From: Chryseobacterium taichungense
GTDB lineage: Bacteria > Bacteroidota > Bacteroidia > Flavobacteriales > Weeksellaceae
NCBI RefSeq assembly: GCF_900109935.1
Contig: NZ_FOBV01000002.1
Coordinates: 62,001-126,000 of the forward strand
Length of the DNA stretch: 64,000 bases
Direction: 5' to 3'
Position 1 is the stretch's first letter, and each line of letters begins with the position of its first letter. A program made the translations under genes and the position numbers. This document shows positions 24,666-32,909 of this stretch, piece by piece. The notes under the pieces are model-generated. The model was given only the letters and a program-made list of their open reading frames with translations, was not told the DNA's origin and made no database searches.

Positions 24666-24696
24666 TTTGAATTAAAATCAAAATCCCCTACATTTG
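24666..24696 (+). promoter_or_regulatory. ppc promoter TTTG-N19-TACATTTG
   Basis: TTTG at 24666-24669 and TACATTTG at 24689-24696 are separated by 19 bp, a near-perfect Bacteroidetes promoter. The ATG at 24702 follows after 5 nt, so the mRNA is probably leaderless. Confidence 0.85.
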
Positions 24697-24701
24697 TTAT
24701 T

Positions 24702-27236
24702 ATGATACACGACCAACGCGCAGAAAAATTCAGGCAGATCGTGGAAAATAAGTTCCAGATCTACAATTCATTGTTTATGAGCCTGCCTTATGATAAAATG
24801 ACGAATATCGGGATGCTCCTTCCGTTTCTTTGCGAAGAAAGCAAAATCGGTTACCAGGCCGGAAAAACACCCGAAGAAATCGTTGAGGAATTCTTTAAAA
24901 ATCATACCGATCTACAGACGGAAGAGCAGAAACTCGAACTGCTTTTTAAAATCATACAATACATCGAAAGACAGGTGGTTCTGTTCGACAGTATCGAAGA
25001 TGCGGCATTTCCCAAGCTTCATTCTGACAGCGATAAAGGGACGGTCACCAATCTCTATGAGCATTCGCTTCAGGATCATAAACTTGAGGAAGTCCGACAA
25101 AAGTTGAAGGATTTTACCGTAAAAATTGTTTTTACAGCGCATCCCACACAGTTTTATCCAAACTCTGTCCAGAGAATCCTTCATGATCTGAGAAATGCGA
25201 TTACCACAGACTCGATCACCAATATCGATATGCTTTTGCAGCAACTGGGTAAAACGCCATTTGTCAATAAAGAAAAACCTACCCCAATTGACGAGGCGAT
25301 GAGCATCATCTATTATTTGAGATATGTGTATTATGATTCGATTGGAGAGCTTTTCACACAAATAAAATCAACTTTTGGAAATGAGCATTTCCATCTTCAT
25401 GAAGATCTCATCCAGCTTGGTTTCTGGCCGGGTGGTGACCGTGATGGAAATCCGTTTGTGACGGCAGACGTTACCAGAAGGGTAGCGGAAGAGCTTCATT
25501 CAGCTATACTGAAAGCGTATTACAATAATCTTAAATCGGTAAGAAGAAGATTGAGCTTCAGGGGTGTTTCCGAAGTTCTTACCAAACTGAGCAATGAGTT
25601 GTATGCGGCCATTTTCAGGAATGAAAAAATAACAGCGGAAGATATCATCAGAAGAATTGACGAGGCTGAAGAAATCCTTACAAAACAGCACAATTCATTA
25701 TTTATTGATCTGCTGACTGATTTCAGAGACCGTGTAAAAATTTTTGGAACCCACTTTGCCACGTTGGATGTGCGCCAGGACAGCAGGATTCATCAGAAAG
25801 TAATTGATGAGGTTTTTGCTAAGATAAACGGAAATCCTGATGCTGATCATGAAGAAAAGTTCAACACCTTGATTAATGTTTCGGAAAAGGTAAATCCTGA
25901 TGATTTTGAAGATATCGTTAAAGATACACTGCTTACGGTCTCGCAGATTTCGGAAATTCAGAAACTCAATGGCTCAAGAGGGATGAACCGCTATATTATT
26001 TCCAATTCTGACGCCGTGAAAGATGTAATGAATGTCTATGCATTTTTCAAAATCTGCGGATATTGGGATGAAGCCATTAATATGGATATTGTTCCGCTTT
26101 TTGAAACCATGGAAGGTCTTGCCAATGCAGAAAATGTAATGGCCGAATTATATCAGAACCCTGTGTATAAAAAACATCTTGAAAGAAGAGGAAACCAGCA
26201 GACGATTATGCTCGGTTTTTCAGACGGAACCAAAGACGGTGGTTACCTGAAAGCCAACTGGGAAATTTATAAGGCTAAAGAAGTCCTGACAAAACTATCC
26301 GAAGAGCGTGGAATCAAAGTCGTATTTTTTGACGGTAGAGGTGGCCCACCTGCAAGAGGTGGCGGAAAAACGCACGATTTTTATGCCTCTCAGGGTAAAA
26401 CAATTGCCAATCATAAAATTGAATTAACGATTCAGGGGCAGACGATTACCAGCATTTTCGGAAATAAAGAACAGGCAAAATATAATTTTGAACAGCTCTT
26501 AACCGCTGGCATGGAAAATGATGTCTTTAAAAATTCCAAAAAAGACCTCACGGAAAAAGAGAGGGCATTAATTATAGAATTAGCGGATATAAGCTATAAA
26601 AAATATTCAGATTTAAAGGCTCATCCGATGTTTGTACCTTATCTGCAGGAAATGAGTACGCTGGAATATTACGGGAAAACCAATATCGGCAGCCGTCCGT
26701 CAAAAAGAGGTGCCGGTAACGAACTTAAATTTGAGGATCTGAGAGCTATCCCTTTTGTAGGATCATGGGCACAACTGAAACAGAATGTTCCGGGGTTCTT
26801 CGGATTTGGGTTTGCTATGCAGCAGATGAAAGAGCAGGGAAGATTTGATGAAGTGAAAGAGCTCTATAAAGGTTCGGATTTCTTTAAAACGTTGGTGTTA
26901 AACTCAATGATGAGTATGAACAAAACGTATTTCCCTTTGACGTACTATATTAAAAATAATCCGAAATTTGGCGCTTTCTGGAATGTTTTGTTTGATGAAT
27001 ACAATCTTTCTAAAAATATTATGCTGGAGCTTACGGGCTTCAAAATGCTTCAGGAAGAAGATCCGCTTTCAAGGAAATCAGTGAAAATCAGGGAAAGAAT
27101 TGTGCTTCCATTGTTGAGTATTCAGCAATATGCGTTGATGAAAATTCAGAAAGGAGAAGGAAATAAAGAAGCTTATGAAAAGCTTGTGACACGTTCTTTA
27201 TTCGGGAATATCAATGCAAGCAGAAATTCAGCTTAA
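24702..27236 (+). CDS. ppc: Phosphoenolpyruvate carboxylase
   Basis: Ppc carboxylates PEP to oxaloacetate to refill the TCA cycle. The 844-residue protein contains the catalytic His motif VFTAHPTQFYPNSVQR near residue 140, GFWPGGDRDGNPFVT near 245, the mobile loop FFDGRGGPPARGGG near 545, and SRPSKRGAG with AIPFVGSWAQLKQNVPGFFG near 665-705. The C-terminus reads NASRNSA instead of the usual QNTG-type ending, whose final residues help shape the active site. It is followed closely by a lipoprotein gene. Confidence 0.95.
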   Translation: MIHDQRAEKFRQIVENKFQIYNSLFMSLPYDKMTNIGMLLPFLCEESKIGYQAGKTPEEIVEEFFKNHTDLQTEEQKLELLFKIIQYIERQVVLFDSIEDAAFPKLHSDSDKGTVTNLYEHSLQDHKLEEVRQKLKDFTVKIVFTAHPTQFYPNSVQRILHDLRNAITTDSITNIDMLLQQLGKTPFVNKEKPTPIDEAMSIIYYLRYVYYDSIGELFTQIKSTFGNEHFHLHEDLIQLGFWPGGDRDGNPFVTADVTRRVAEELHSAILKAYYNNLKSVRRRLSFRGVSEVLTKLSNELYAAIFRNEKITAEDIIRRIDEAEEILTKQHNSLFIDLLTDFRDRVKIFGTHFATLDVRQDSRIHQKVIDEVFAKINGNPDADHEEKFNTLINVSEKVNPDDFEDIVKDTLLTVSQISEIQKLNGSRGMNRYIISNSDAVKDVMNVYAFFKICGYWDEAINMDIVPLFETMEGLANAENVMAELYQNPVYKKHLERRGNQQTIMLGFSDGTKDGGYLKANWEIYKAKEVLTKLSEERGIKVVFFDGRGGPPARGGGKTHDFYASQGKTIANHKIELTIQGQTITSIFGNKEQAKYNFEQLLTAGMENDVFKNSKKDLTEKERALIIELADISYKKYSDLKAHPMFVPYLQEMSTLEYYGKTNIGSRPSKRGAGNELKFEDLRAIPFVGSWAQLKQNVPGFFGFGFAMQQMKEQGRFDEVKELYKGSDFFKTLVLNSMMSMNKTYFPLTYYIKNNPKFGAFWNVLFDEYNLSKNIMLELTGFKMLQEEDPLSRKSVKIRERIVLPLLSIQQYALMKIQKGEGNKEAYEKLVTRSLFGNINASRNSA

Positions 27237-27246
27237 AAATTAGAGT

Positions 27247-27996
27247 ATGAAAAATGTTTTCTTTTCAGTTTCTGTATTAATCGTTTTACTGTTGCTGGGT
27301 TCATGTAGTAAAGATTCAACACAGAATAAATTGCCGCCTGCTGCCAAAAATGAAGCGTTGTCGGTAGAAAAAGCGCTGGAAGATCATGTGAAAACTGCTG
27401 AGAAGAAACAGCCTTCTGATTTCGTTCCAAAAGGATTTGTGATTTTTGATAAAACTGAAGGCGATCTGAATAATGACGGACGCAACGATTATGTTCTGAT
27501 CATTAAAGGAACCGACAAGGATAAAATTATTAATGACGAATACCGGGGAAAGCTGGACCGCAACCGCCGGGGAATAATCATTTTGTTTAAAACTGAAGAT
27601 GGCAGCTATGAAAAGATTTTGGAAAACAAAAGTTGTTTTTCTTCTGAAAATGAAGATGGCGGCGTCTATTACGCTCCCGAAATGGATGTTTCCATTGATA
27701 AAAATAATCTGTATGTGAATTACAGACACGGCAGATATGGCTATTGGACGTATACATTCAAATACAGAAATTCTGATTTCCAGCTGATCGGGTATGATTC
27801 AAGTGAAAATCGCGGACCGATTGTACAGTCGGAAACAAGCATTAATTTTTTGACGGGTAAAAAACAGTTTAAAGATAATATCAACAAAGATTCAGAAGAC
27901 AGCGATGAGGTTTTCCAGGAAACCTGGTCTGCTATTGATAATAAAAAGCCTGTTCTTTTATCTGAAATTAATGATTTTGACAGACTTGATTTTTAG
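27247..27996 (+). CDS. Lipoprotein with a VCBS/EF-hand-like acidic loop
   Basis: The 249-residue product has a lipoprotein signal ending LLLGSC (Cys20) followed by SKDS. It contains GDLNNDGRNDYVLI at about residue 75, an acidic calcium-loop-like motif typical of VCBS/FG-GAP-like proteins, and a Tyr-rich beta section (NLYVNYRHGRYGYWTYTFKY). The role is unknown. It starts 10 bp after ppc, so it may be co-transcribed. A bidirectional terminator follows. Confidence 0.7.
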   Translation: MKNVFFSVSVLIVLLLLGSCSKDSTQNKLPPAAKNEALSVEKALEDHVKTAEKKQPSDFVPKGFVIFDKTEGDLNNDGRNDYVLIIKGTDKDKIINDEYRGKLDRNRRGIIILFKTEDGSYEKILENKSCFSSENEDGGVYYAPEMDVSIDKNNLYVNYRHGRYGYWTYTFKYRNSDFQLIGYDSSENRGPIVQSETSINFLTGKKQFKDNINKDSEDSDEVFQETWSAIDNKKPVLLSEINDFDRLDF

Positions 27997-28014
27997 TCAT
28001 CTACCATACAAAGA

Positions 28015-28040
28015 AACCTCTCGAGCCGAGAGGTTTTTTT
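28015..28040. terminator. Terminator between convergent genes
   Basis: AACCTCTCG pairs with CGAGAGGTT around AGC, with T runs mainly on the plus-strand side. It lies between the lipoprotein and subtilase genes and can serve the plus-strand unit strongly. Confidence 0.85.
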
Positions 28041-28043
28041 GCT

Positions 28044-29654
28044 TTATTCTTTGATGAATTTTTCATAATAAATCTTACCTTTCGTCTGAATTTTCAGGTA
28101 ATATACTCCTTTGGCAAAATCTTCAACCTTCAGAGATTTTTGATTGTTAACTTTTGTAATTAATCTTCCTAAATTGTCATACACTTCCAACGCTAAAACT
28201 TCATTTTCCGAAGCAACATTCAGAATGTTTTTCACCGGATTCGGGAAAATAGCAATATTATTTTTCTTTACCAATTCTGAAGTATTCAACACATTGTTGT
28301 AAAGACTTCCAAAATTCAATATTCCAAAGCCCATCTGGTCATAATGATTGGGATAAAGGGATGCCGTTTGTCTCAGTTTATTTCTCATTAAATCCCGATC
28401 CATGGTATAAAAAGCCTGTATTAAACAAGCTACTCCTCCTGCTGCAATCGGAGTGGCAATAGAAGTTCCGCTTACCAGAACCGTCGAGTCGTTGTTGTTG
28501 ACTGTTGTTGCTAAAGTACCTCTTGCGCTGGCATCCGGCTTTACTACCCCTGCAGAATTAGGTCCGTAAGATGAAAAATCAGAAGATGCTCCGCTGGCAT
28601 CCACGGAACCGATCGAAAAGACTTTTGCATTGTCAGCCGGTGTCATGATATAATGCCATGGCTGTACTCCCGAATTACCAGCCGCAAATAGTACAAAAAT
28701 CCCTTTATTAACGGCAATTTCAGCACCACGCGCAATAAAAGATGTAGTGCCATTCATGTTGGAGTATGTATAGCTGTATTTCGGATCGTCAAAAGTGGAG
28801 TAGCCTAAGGAAGTTGTGATCATGTCGACCCCTTTTCTGTCTGCTTCTTCCGCAGCTTCGATCCAGTAGAGTTCTTCTTCAGGGATTTCTACGGTGGCAT
28901 TTTCGCTTCGGTAAAGATAAAAGTCAGCATCCGGAGCAGATCCTACAAACGTGTCCTGTACGTAGCCTCCGATGGCTCCCAAAACTACAGATCCATGGGC
29001 GCTAAGCGATGCATTATAGATATCCGTTCCTTTTGTCACAAAATCGTATCCGCCTTTAATGTGACCGTTATTCCATAATCTTGTGTAGGCTGAACCTGTA
29101 TTCACATTTGGAAAGCCTGCATCAATCACAGCGATGGTGACGCCGGTTCCCGTATAGCCGGCAAGGTGCAACGGACGAAGGTTGATTTGATCAATCTGCT
29201 CAGAACCTGAACCATAATCAAAAACAGTTAAGTTTTTATTTGTGGCTGATGAAGGATCTTCCCACTTGTTGGAATGCTTAATCTTCGGAACCACCGAGGA
29301 ATTTTTAGCAAAACTTTCTACAGAATCAACATAGCTTTGAGATTCCAGTATTGATATTTGAGCAGGAGTCGCATTTACGGCAACACCGTTCAGCCATTTT
29401 GAATAGTCGGTGACAGTAAAGCCCAGATTTTGAATGTTGGTAATATAGGATTGCTCAATGGGAGCATCCTGATCATTCAATGTTACGCCCAGTGTTGCTC
29501 TACGGTCGAGAGATTTTTGTGAAAGCTCGGAAAGGGGATTGGCATAAAATGCCGCTTTGTTAGGTTTATCATTAAAAAACACAAAAACAAGCGATGTCTG
29601 TGCAAAACTTACTGAATAACTTGCTAAGAGACAAAAAAATAAAGTTTTTTTCAT
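28044..29654 (-). CDS. Secreted subtilisin-like serine protease (S8) with T9SS sorting domain
   Basis: This 536-residue extracellular protease has a signal peptide (residues 1-19), a region to about residue 120 that may be an I9-like prodomain, and a peptidase S8 domain. The triad is Asp178 (VIDAGF), His220 (AHGSVV) and Ser398 (GTSIATP), with the oxyanion Asn327 (AAGNSG). Residues from about 460 form a type A T9SS C-terminal domain (IFPNPVKNILNV, then GVYYLKIQTKGKIYYEKFIK). It is therefore exported by the gliding-linked Type IX system. Confidence 0.93.
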   Translation of the reverse strand: MKKTLFFCLLASYSVSFAQTSLVFVFFNDKPNKAAFYANPLSELSQKSLDRRATLGVTLNDQDAPIEQSYITNIQNLGFTVTDYSKWLNGVAVNATPAQISILESQSYVDSVESFAKNSSVVPKIKHSNKWEDPSSATNKNLTVFDYGSGSEQIDQINLRPLHLAGYTGTGVTIAVIDAGFPNVNTGSAYTRLWNNGHIKGGYDFVTKGTDIYNASLSAHGSVVLGAIGGYVQDTFVGSAPDADFYLYRSENATVEIPEEELYWIEAAEEADRKGVDMITTSLGYSTFDDPKYSYTYSNMNGTTSFIARGAEIAVNKGIFVLFAAGNSGVQPWHYIMTPADNAKVFSIGSVDASGASSDFSSYGPNSAGVVKPDASARGTLATTVNNNDSTVLVSGTSIATPIAAGGVACLIQAFYTMDRDLMRNKLRQTASLYPNHYDQMGFGILNFGSLYNNVLNTSELVKKNNIAIFPNPVKNILNVASENEVLALEVYDNLGRLITKVNNQKSLKVEDFAKGVYYLKIQTKGKIYYEKFIKE

Positions 29655-29697
29655 ATATCTATTTTTAGATAAAGATAAAACAAAATCAATAAAATTT

Positions 29698-29726
29698 TTG
29701 AAAGGATTTTAAATTCCTTATTTTTA
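29698..29726 (+). promoter_or_regulatory. Near-consensus promoter for the aminotransferase operon
   Basis: TTG (29698-29700) is followed after 18 bp by TATTTTTA at 29719-29726, one mismatch from TAnnTTTG. It lies 15 nt ahead of the ATG. Confidence 0.45.
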
Positions 29727-29741
29727 CAGAAATATTTATTT

Positions 29742-30866
29742 ATGAAAAAGATTCAAATGGTTGACTTACAAAGTCAGTATTACAAGATAAAAAATGAAGT
29801 GGACAATGCAGTTTTAAATGTAATGGATTCAGCGGCTTTTATCAATGGCCCTGAGGTAAAGTCTTTCCAGAATGAATTAGAGTCTTATTTGGATGTAAAA
29901 CATGTGATTCCGTGTGCAAATGGTACCGATGCCCTGCAGATTGCTTTGATGTCACTTGATCTTAAAGAAGGGGATGAAATAATCACGGCAGATTTTACAT
30001 TTGCGGCAACAGTTGAGGTTATTCATCTGCTGAAACTGAAATCTGTACTGGTGGATGTTGATTATGATACGTTTACGATTTCGCCGGAAGCTATTAAAAA
30101 GGCTATTACTCCAAAAACAAAGGCTATTATTCCTGTTCATATTTTCGGACAATGTGCGAATATGGAGGAAATTTTAAAGATTGCTGAAGAACATAATTTA
30201 TACGTCATCGAAGATAATGCCCAGGCCATCGGTGCTGAATTTACTTTTGCTGACGGAATGGTAAAAAAAGCAGGAACAATGTCTACAGTGGGGACTACTT
30301 CTTTTTTCCCATCAAAGAATTTAGGATGCTATGGAGATGGAGGAGCAATATTTACCAATAATGATGAATTGGCGCACCGTTTAAGAGGGATTGTAAACCA
30401 CGGAATGTACGAAAGATACTATCACGAGGAGGTTGGGGTAAATTCAAGACTGGACAGTATTCAGGCGGCAATTTTGAGAAAAAAATTACCGAATCTTGAC
30501 AATTATAACGAAGCAAGAAAAAAAGCTGCAGATTATTATGATGAAGCTTTTGCCGGTCATGAATATATTTTAACGCCTAAAAGAGCAGAAAATTCTACTC
30601 ATGTTTTCCATCAGTATACGTTGAGAATTTTAAACGGAAAACGTAATGAATTGCAGAAATTTTTAACAGAAAAAGAAATTCCTGCCATGATTTATTATCC
30701 TGTAGCATTAAGAAAGCAAAAAGCATATTATCAGGAAAGTAATGATGCAGATTTTGTAAATACGGACAAACTTTTGGATCAGGTGATTTCTCTTCCGATG
30801 CACACAGAGCTTGATGATGAGCAGCTGAAGTATATTACGGATGCGGTGTTGGAGTTTATGAAATAA
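29742..30866 (+). CDS. DegT/DnrJ/EryC1/StrS-family sugar-nucleotide aminotransferase
   Basis: This 374-residue PLP enzyme aminates keto-sugar nucleotides used for surface polysaccharide. The PLP-binding Lys192 lies in FFPSKNLGCYGDGGA. Asp158 in VIEDNAQAIG and the loop CANGTDALQIAL are also conserved. The genes that follow (galE and a cytidylyltransferase) support a role in surface sugar synthesis. It overlaps the next gene by one base. The exact sugar cannot be told. Confidence 0.9.
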   Translation: MKKIQMVDLQSQYYKIKNEVDNAVLNVMDSAAFINGPEVKSFQNELESYLDVKHVIPCANGTDALQIALMSLDLKEGDEIITADFTFAATVEVIHLLKLKSVLVDVDYDTFTISPEAIKKAITPKTKAIIPVHIFGQCANMEEILKIAEEHNLYVIEDNAQAIGAEFTFADGMVKKAGTMSTVGTTSFFPSKNLGCYGDGGAIFTNNDELAHRLRGIVNHGMYERYYHEEVGVNSRLDSIQAAILRKKLPNLDNYNEARKKAADYYDEAFAGHEYILTPKRAENSTHVFHQYTLRILNGKRNELQKFLTEKEIPAMIYYPVALRKQKAYYQESNDADFVNTDKLLDQVISLPMHTELDDEQLKYITDAVLEFMK

Positions 30867-31303
30867 TGAAAAGGAAGGTTTTTAAATATAAAATTATTGG
30901 CATATTAATTTTTTTAATAGAACTCTTCATATTTGCTTTATTCACTTATGGAAGTTATGACAGTTTTATAGATTTTAATCTTAGCCAGATTTTTATTGTT
31001 CAAAACTTTATTTTTATTTTTGCGGTACTGGTAGCGTCTACAGCCTTTCTAAATTTAATACTGATTTTATTAAGTGCTAAAAAAAGTATATTCTTTTTAA
31101 ATATTCAATACTCAATAATTTTCTTATTTTTTGCTTCTGGTTTTGTAAAAATGCTTCTTGGAAATGATTATTATAAAGAAGATAATATCAAGTTTATCAT
31201 TGTGTTTTCATTAATTTTCATTTTATTATTCGTTATTAATTTTTTTAAATATAAAAGTGTAGAATTTTCAGAAATTGAAGAAATAGGAACACGCAATAAT
31301 TAA
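30866..31303 (+). CDS. Small integral membrane protein of unknown function
   Basis: The 145-residue protein has four predicted transmembrane helices at about residues 9-30, 42-69, 76-96 and 107-126, with a short charged C-terminus. Its ATG overlaps the stop of the aminotransferase gene (TAATGA), so it is translationally coupled to it. No family is recognised. Confidence 0.65.
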   Translation: MKRKVFKYKIIGILIFLIELFIFALFTYGSYDSFIDFNLSQIFIVQNFIFIFAVLVASTAFLNLILILLSAKKSIFFLNIQYSIIFLFFASGFVKMLLGNDYYKEDNIKFIIVFSLIFILLFVINFFKYKSVEFSEIEEIGTRNN

Positions 31304-31326
31304 TACAATACTTTATTAAAGATTTT

Positions 31327-31334
31327 TAACTTTG
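31327..31334 (+). promoter_or_regulatory. -7 element TAACTTTG upstream of galE
   Basis: It matches TAnnTTTG and ends 23 nt before the galE ATG. No -33 TTG is visible. Confidence 0.5.
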
Positions 31335-31357
31335 GCAAAGTTGTAAAAAAATAAAAA

Positions 31358-32392
31358 ATGGCAATACTTGTAACAGGTGGCTTAGGATATATCGGTTCGC
31401 ACACGGTTGTAGAACTTTTGAATAATAATTTTGAAGTTGTTATTGTGGATGATTTATCCAATACTGAGAGATTTATATTAAAAAATATTGAAGAGATTAC
31501 GGGTAAAAGGCCTGTTTTCTATCCTTTTGATTTAAAAAGAAGGGAGCTTTTAACCCAGGTTTTTGATGCCCATCATATTGAAGGCTGTATCAATTTTGCT
31601 GCTTCAAAAGCAGTTGGAGAAAGCCAGCTGAAGCCGATTGATTATTATGAAAATAATTTATTTTCCTTGATTAATATTTTGCAGGAGTTTAAAGAAAGAG
31701 GAATTTCAAATTTTATTTTTAGTTCTTCCTGTACAGTATATGGTCAGGCAGACAAGATGCCGATTGACGAAAATACTCCTTTAAAAATGCCGGAAAGCGT
31801 TTACGGAAAAACAAAACAGATGGGAGAAGAAATTTTATCTGATTTTGCAAAAGCTTATCAGAGGAAAGTTTCTTTGTTGAGGTATTTTAATCCGATAGGG
31901 GCACATCCTTCTGCAAAATTGGGGGAATTGCCTATAGGGATTCCTAATAATCTGGTTCCTTACGTAATGCAAACTGCGGCTGGAGTCCGTGAAAAACTTA
32001 ATATCTGGGGAAATGATTATCCGACTGAAGACGGAACAGCTGTTCGTGATTACATTTATGTAGTAGACCTTGCAAAAGCGCATGTTGCGGCTCTGCAAAA
32101 ATTAATGCAAAGTACTTCTGAAGAGGCTTTGATTGATATCTATAACCTCGGAACCGGAAAAGGATCATCTGTTATGGAAGTTGTAAAAGCTTTTGAACTG
32201 GCTAATATTGTAGAAGTTCCTTATCAGATATGTGACCGTAGAGAAGGTGATATTACCATAGCCTATGCCAATGCAGACAAAGCCGAAAGAGAACTCGGTT
32301 GGAAATCTGAAACTTCTCTGGAAGAAGCCTTAAAAACGGTCTGGGAATGGCAAAAATATCTTGAGACCAGAAATACTGAGATTAAATTATAA
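31358..32392 (+). CDS. galE: UDP-glucose 4-epimerase
   Basis: GalE interconverts UDP-glucose and UDP-galactose. The 344-residue SDR protein has the Rossmann motif TGGLGYIGSHT at residues 6-16, the SSSCTVYG strand near 122 and the catalytic Tyr149 and Lys153 (YGKTK). The NPIGAH and GKGSSVMEVVKAFE segments are also typical. It is followed after 14 bp by a nucleotidyltransferase, probably in one operon. Confidence 0.94.
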   Translation: MAILVTGGLGYIGSHTVVELLNNNFEVVIVDDLSNTERFILKNIEEITGKRPVFYPFDLKRRELLTQVFDAHHIEGCINFAASKAVGESQLKPIDYYENNLFSLINILQEFKERGISNFIFSSSCTVYGQADKMPIDENTPLKMPESVYGKTKQMGEEILSDFAKAYQRKVSLLRYFNPIGAHPSAKLGELPIGIPNNLVPYVMQTAAGVREKLNIWGNDYPTEDGTAVRDYIYVVDLAKAHVAALQKLMQSTSEEALIDIYNLGTGKGSSVMEVVKAFELANIVEVPYQICDRREGDITIAYANADKAERELGWKSETSLEEALKTVWEWQKYLETRNTEIKL

Positions 32393-32406
32393 TTAGTTAA
32401 AAATAT

Positions 32407-32862
32407 ATGAAAACGCAAAGAATAGGCATTACATTTTCCTCATTCGATTTATTGCATGCCGGCCATATCAAAATGCTTGAAGAGGCTAAAACAGTTTGTG
32501 ATTATCTTATTGTAGGTTTGCAAATAGATCCATCGCATGATCGTCCTAATAAGAATAAACCTACACAAACCATTGTTGAAAGATATATTCAGCTGAAGGC
32601 AGTGGATGCTGTCGATGAAATTATTCCTTATTATACGGAGCAGGATCTGGAAGATATTTTAAAATCATTTGTTATCGATGTCAGAATCATTGGTGACGAT
32701 TATATGGATAAAGATTTCACCGGAAAAAAATACTGTGAAGAGAAAGGAATCGAAATTTTTTATAACAAAAGGGATCACAGATTTTCGTCAAGCGATTTGC
32801 GGCGAAGAATTTATGAAGCAGAATTGGAAAAGGTTTCAAGAGCTGAAGCAGCCATAAAATAA
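32407..32862 (+). CDS. Glycerol-3-phosphate cytidylyltransferase-like nucleotidyltransferase
   Basis: The 151-residue cytidylyltransferase-fold protein has the HxGH signature (LLHAGH near residue 16) and a C-terminal RFSSSDLRRRI equivalent to the family RTEGISTT region. TagD-like proteins activate glycerol-3-phosphate or a sugar phosphate with CTP. Its position after galE suggests surface polymer or phospholipid precursor synthesis. A terminator follows. The real substrate is unproven. Confidence 0.85.
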   Translation: MKTQRIGITFSSFDLLHAGHIKMLEEAKTVCDYLIVGLQIDPSHDRPNKNKPTQTIVERYIQLKAVDAVDEIIPYYTEQDLEDILKSFVIDVRIIGDDYMDKDFTGKKYCEEKGIEIFYNKRDHRFSSSDLRRRIYEAELEKVSRAEAAIK

Positions 32863-32863
32863 A

Positions 32864-32892
32864 AAATCCCGAAAGTAATTTCGGGATTTTTG
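32864..32892 (+). terminator. Terminator after the sugar-nucleotide cluster
   Basis: AAATCCCGAAA pairs with TTTCGGGATTT around GTAA, followed by T residues. The A run on the other side could also serve the convergent receptor gene. Confidence 0.9.
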
Positions 32893-32909
32893 CTGTATAT
32901 ATAGGAAGA

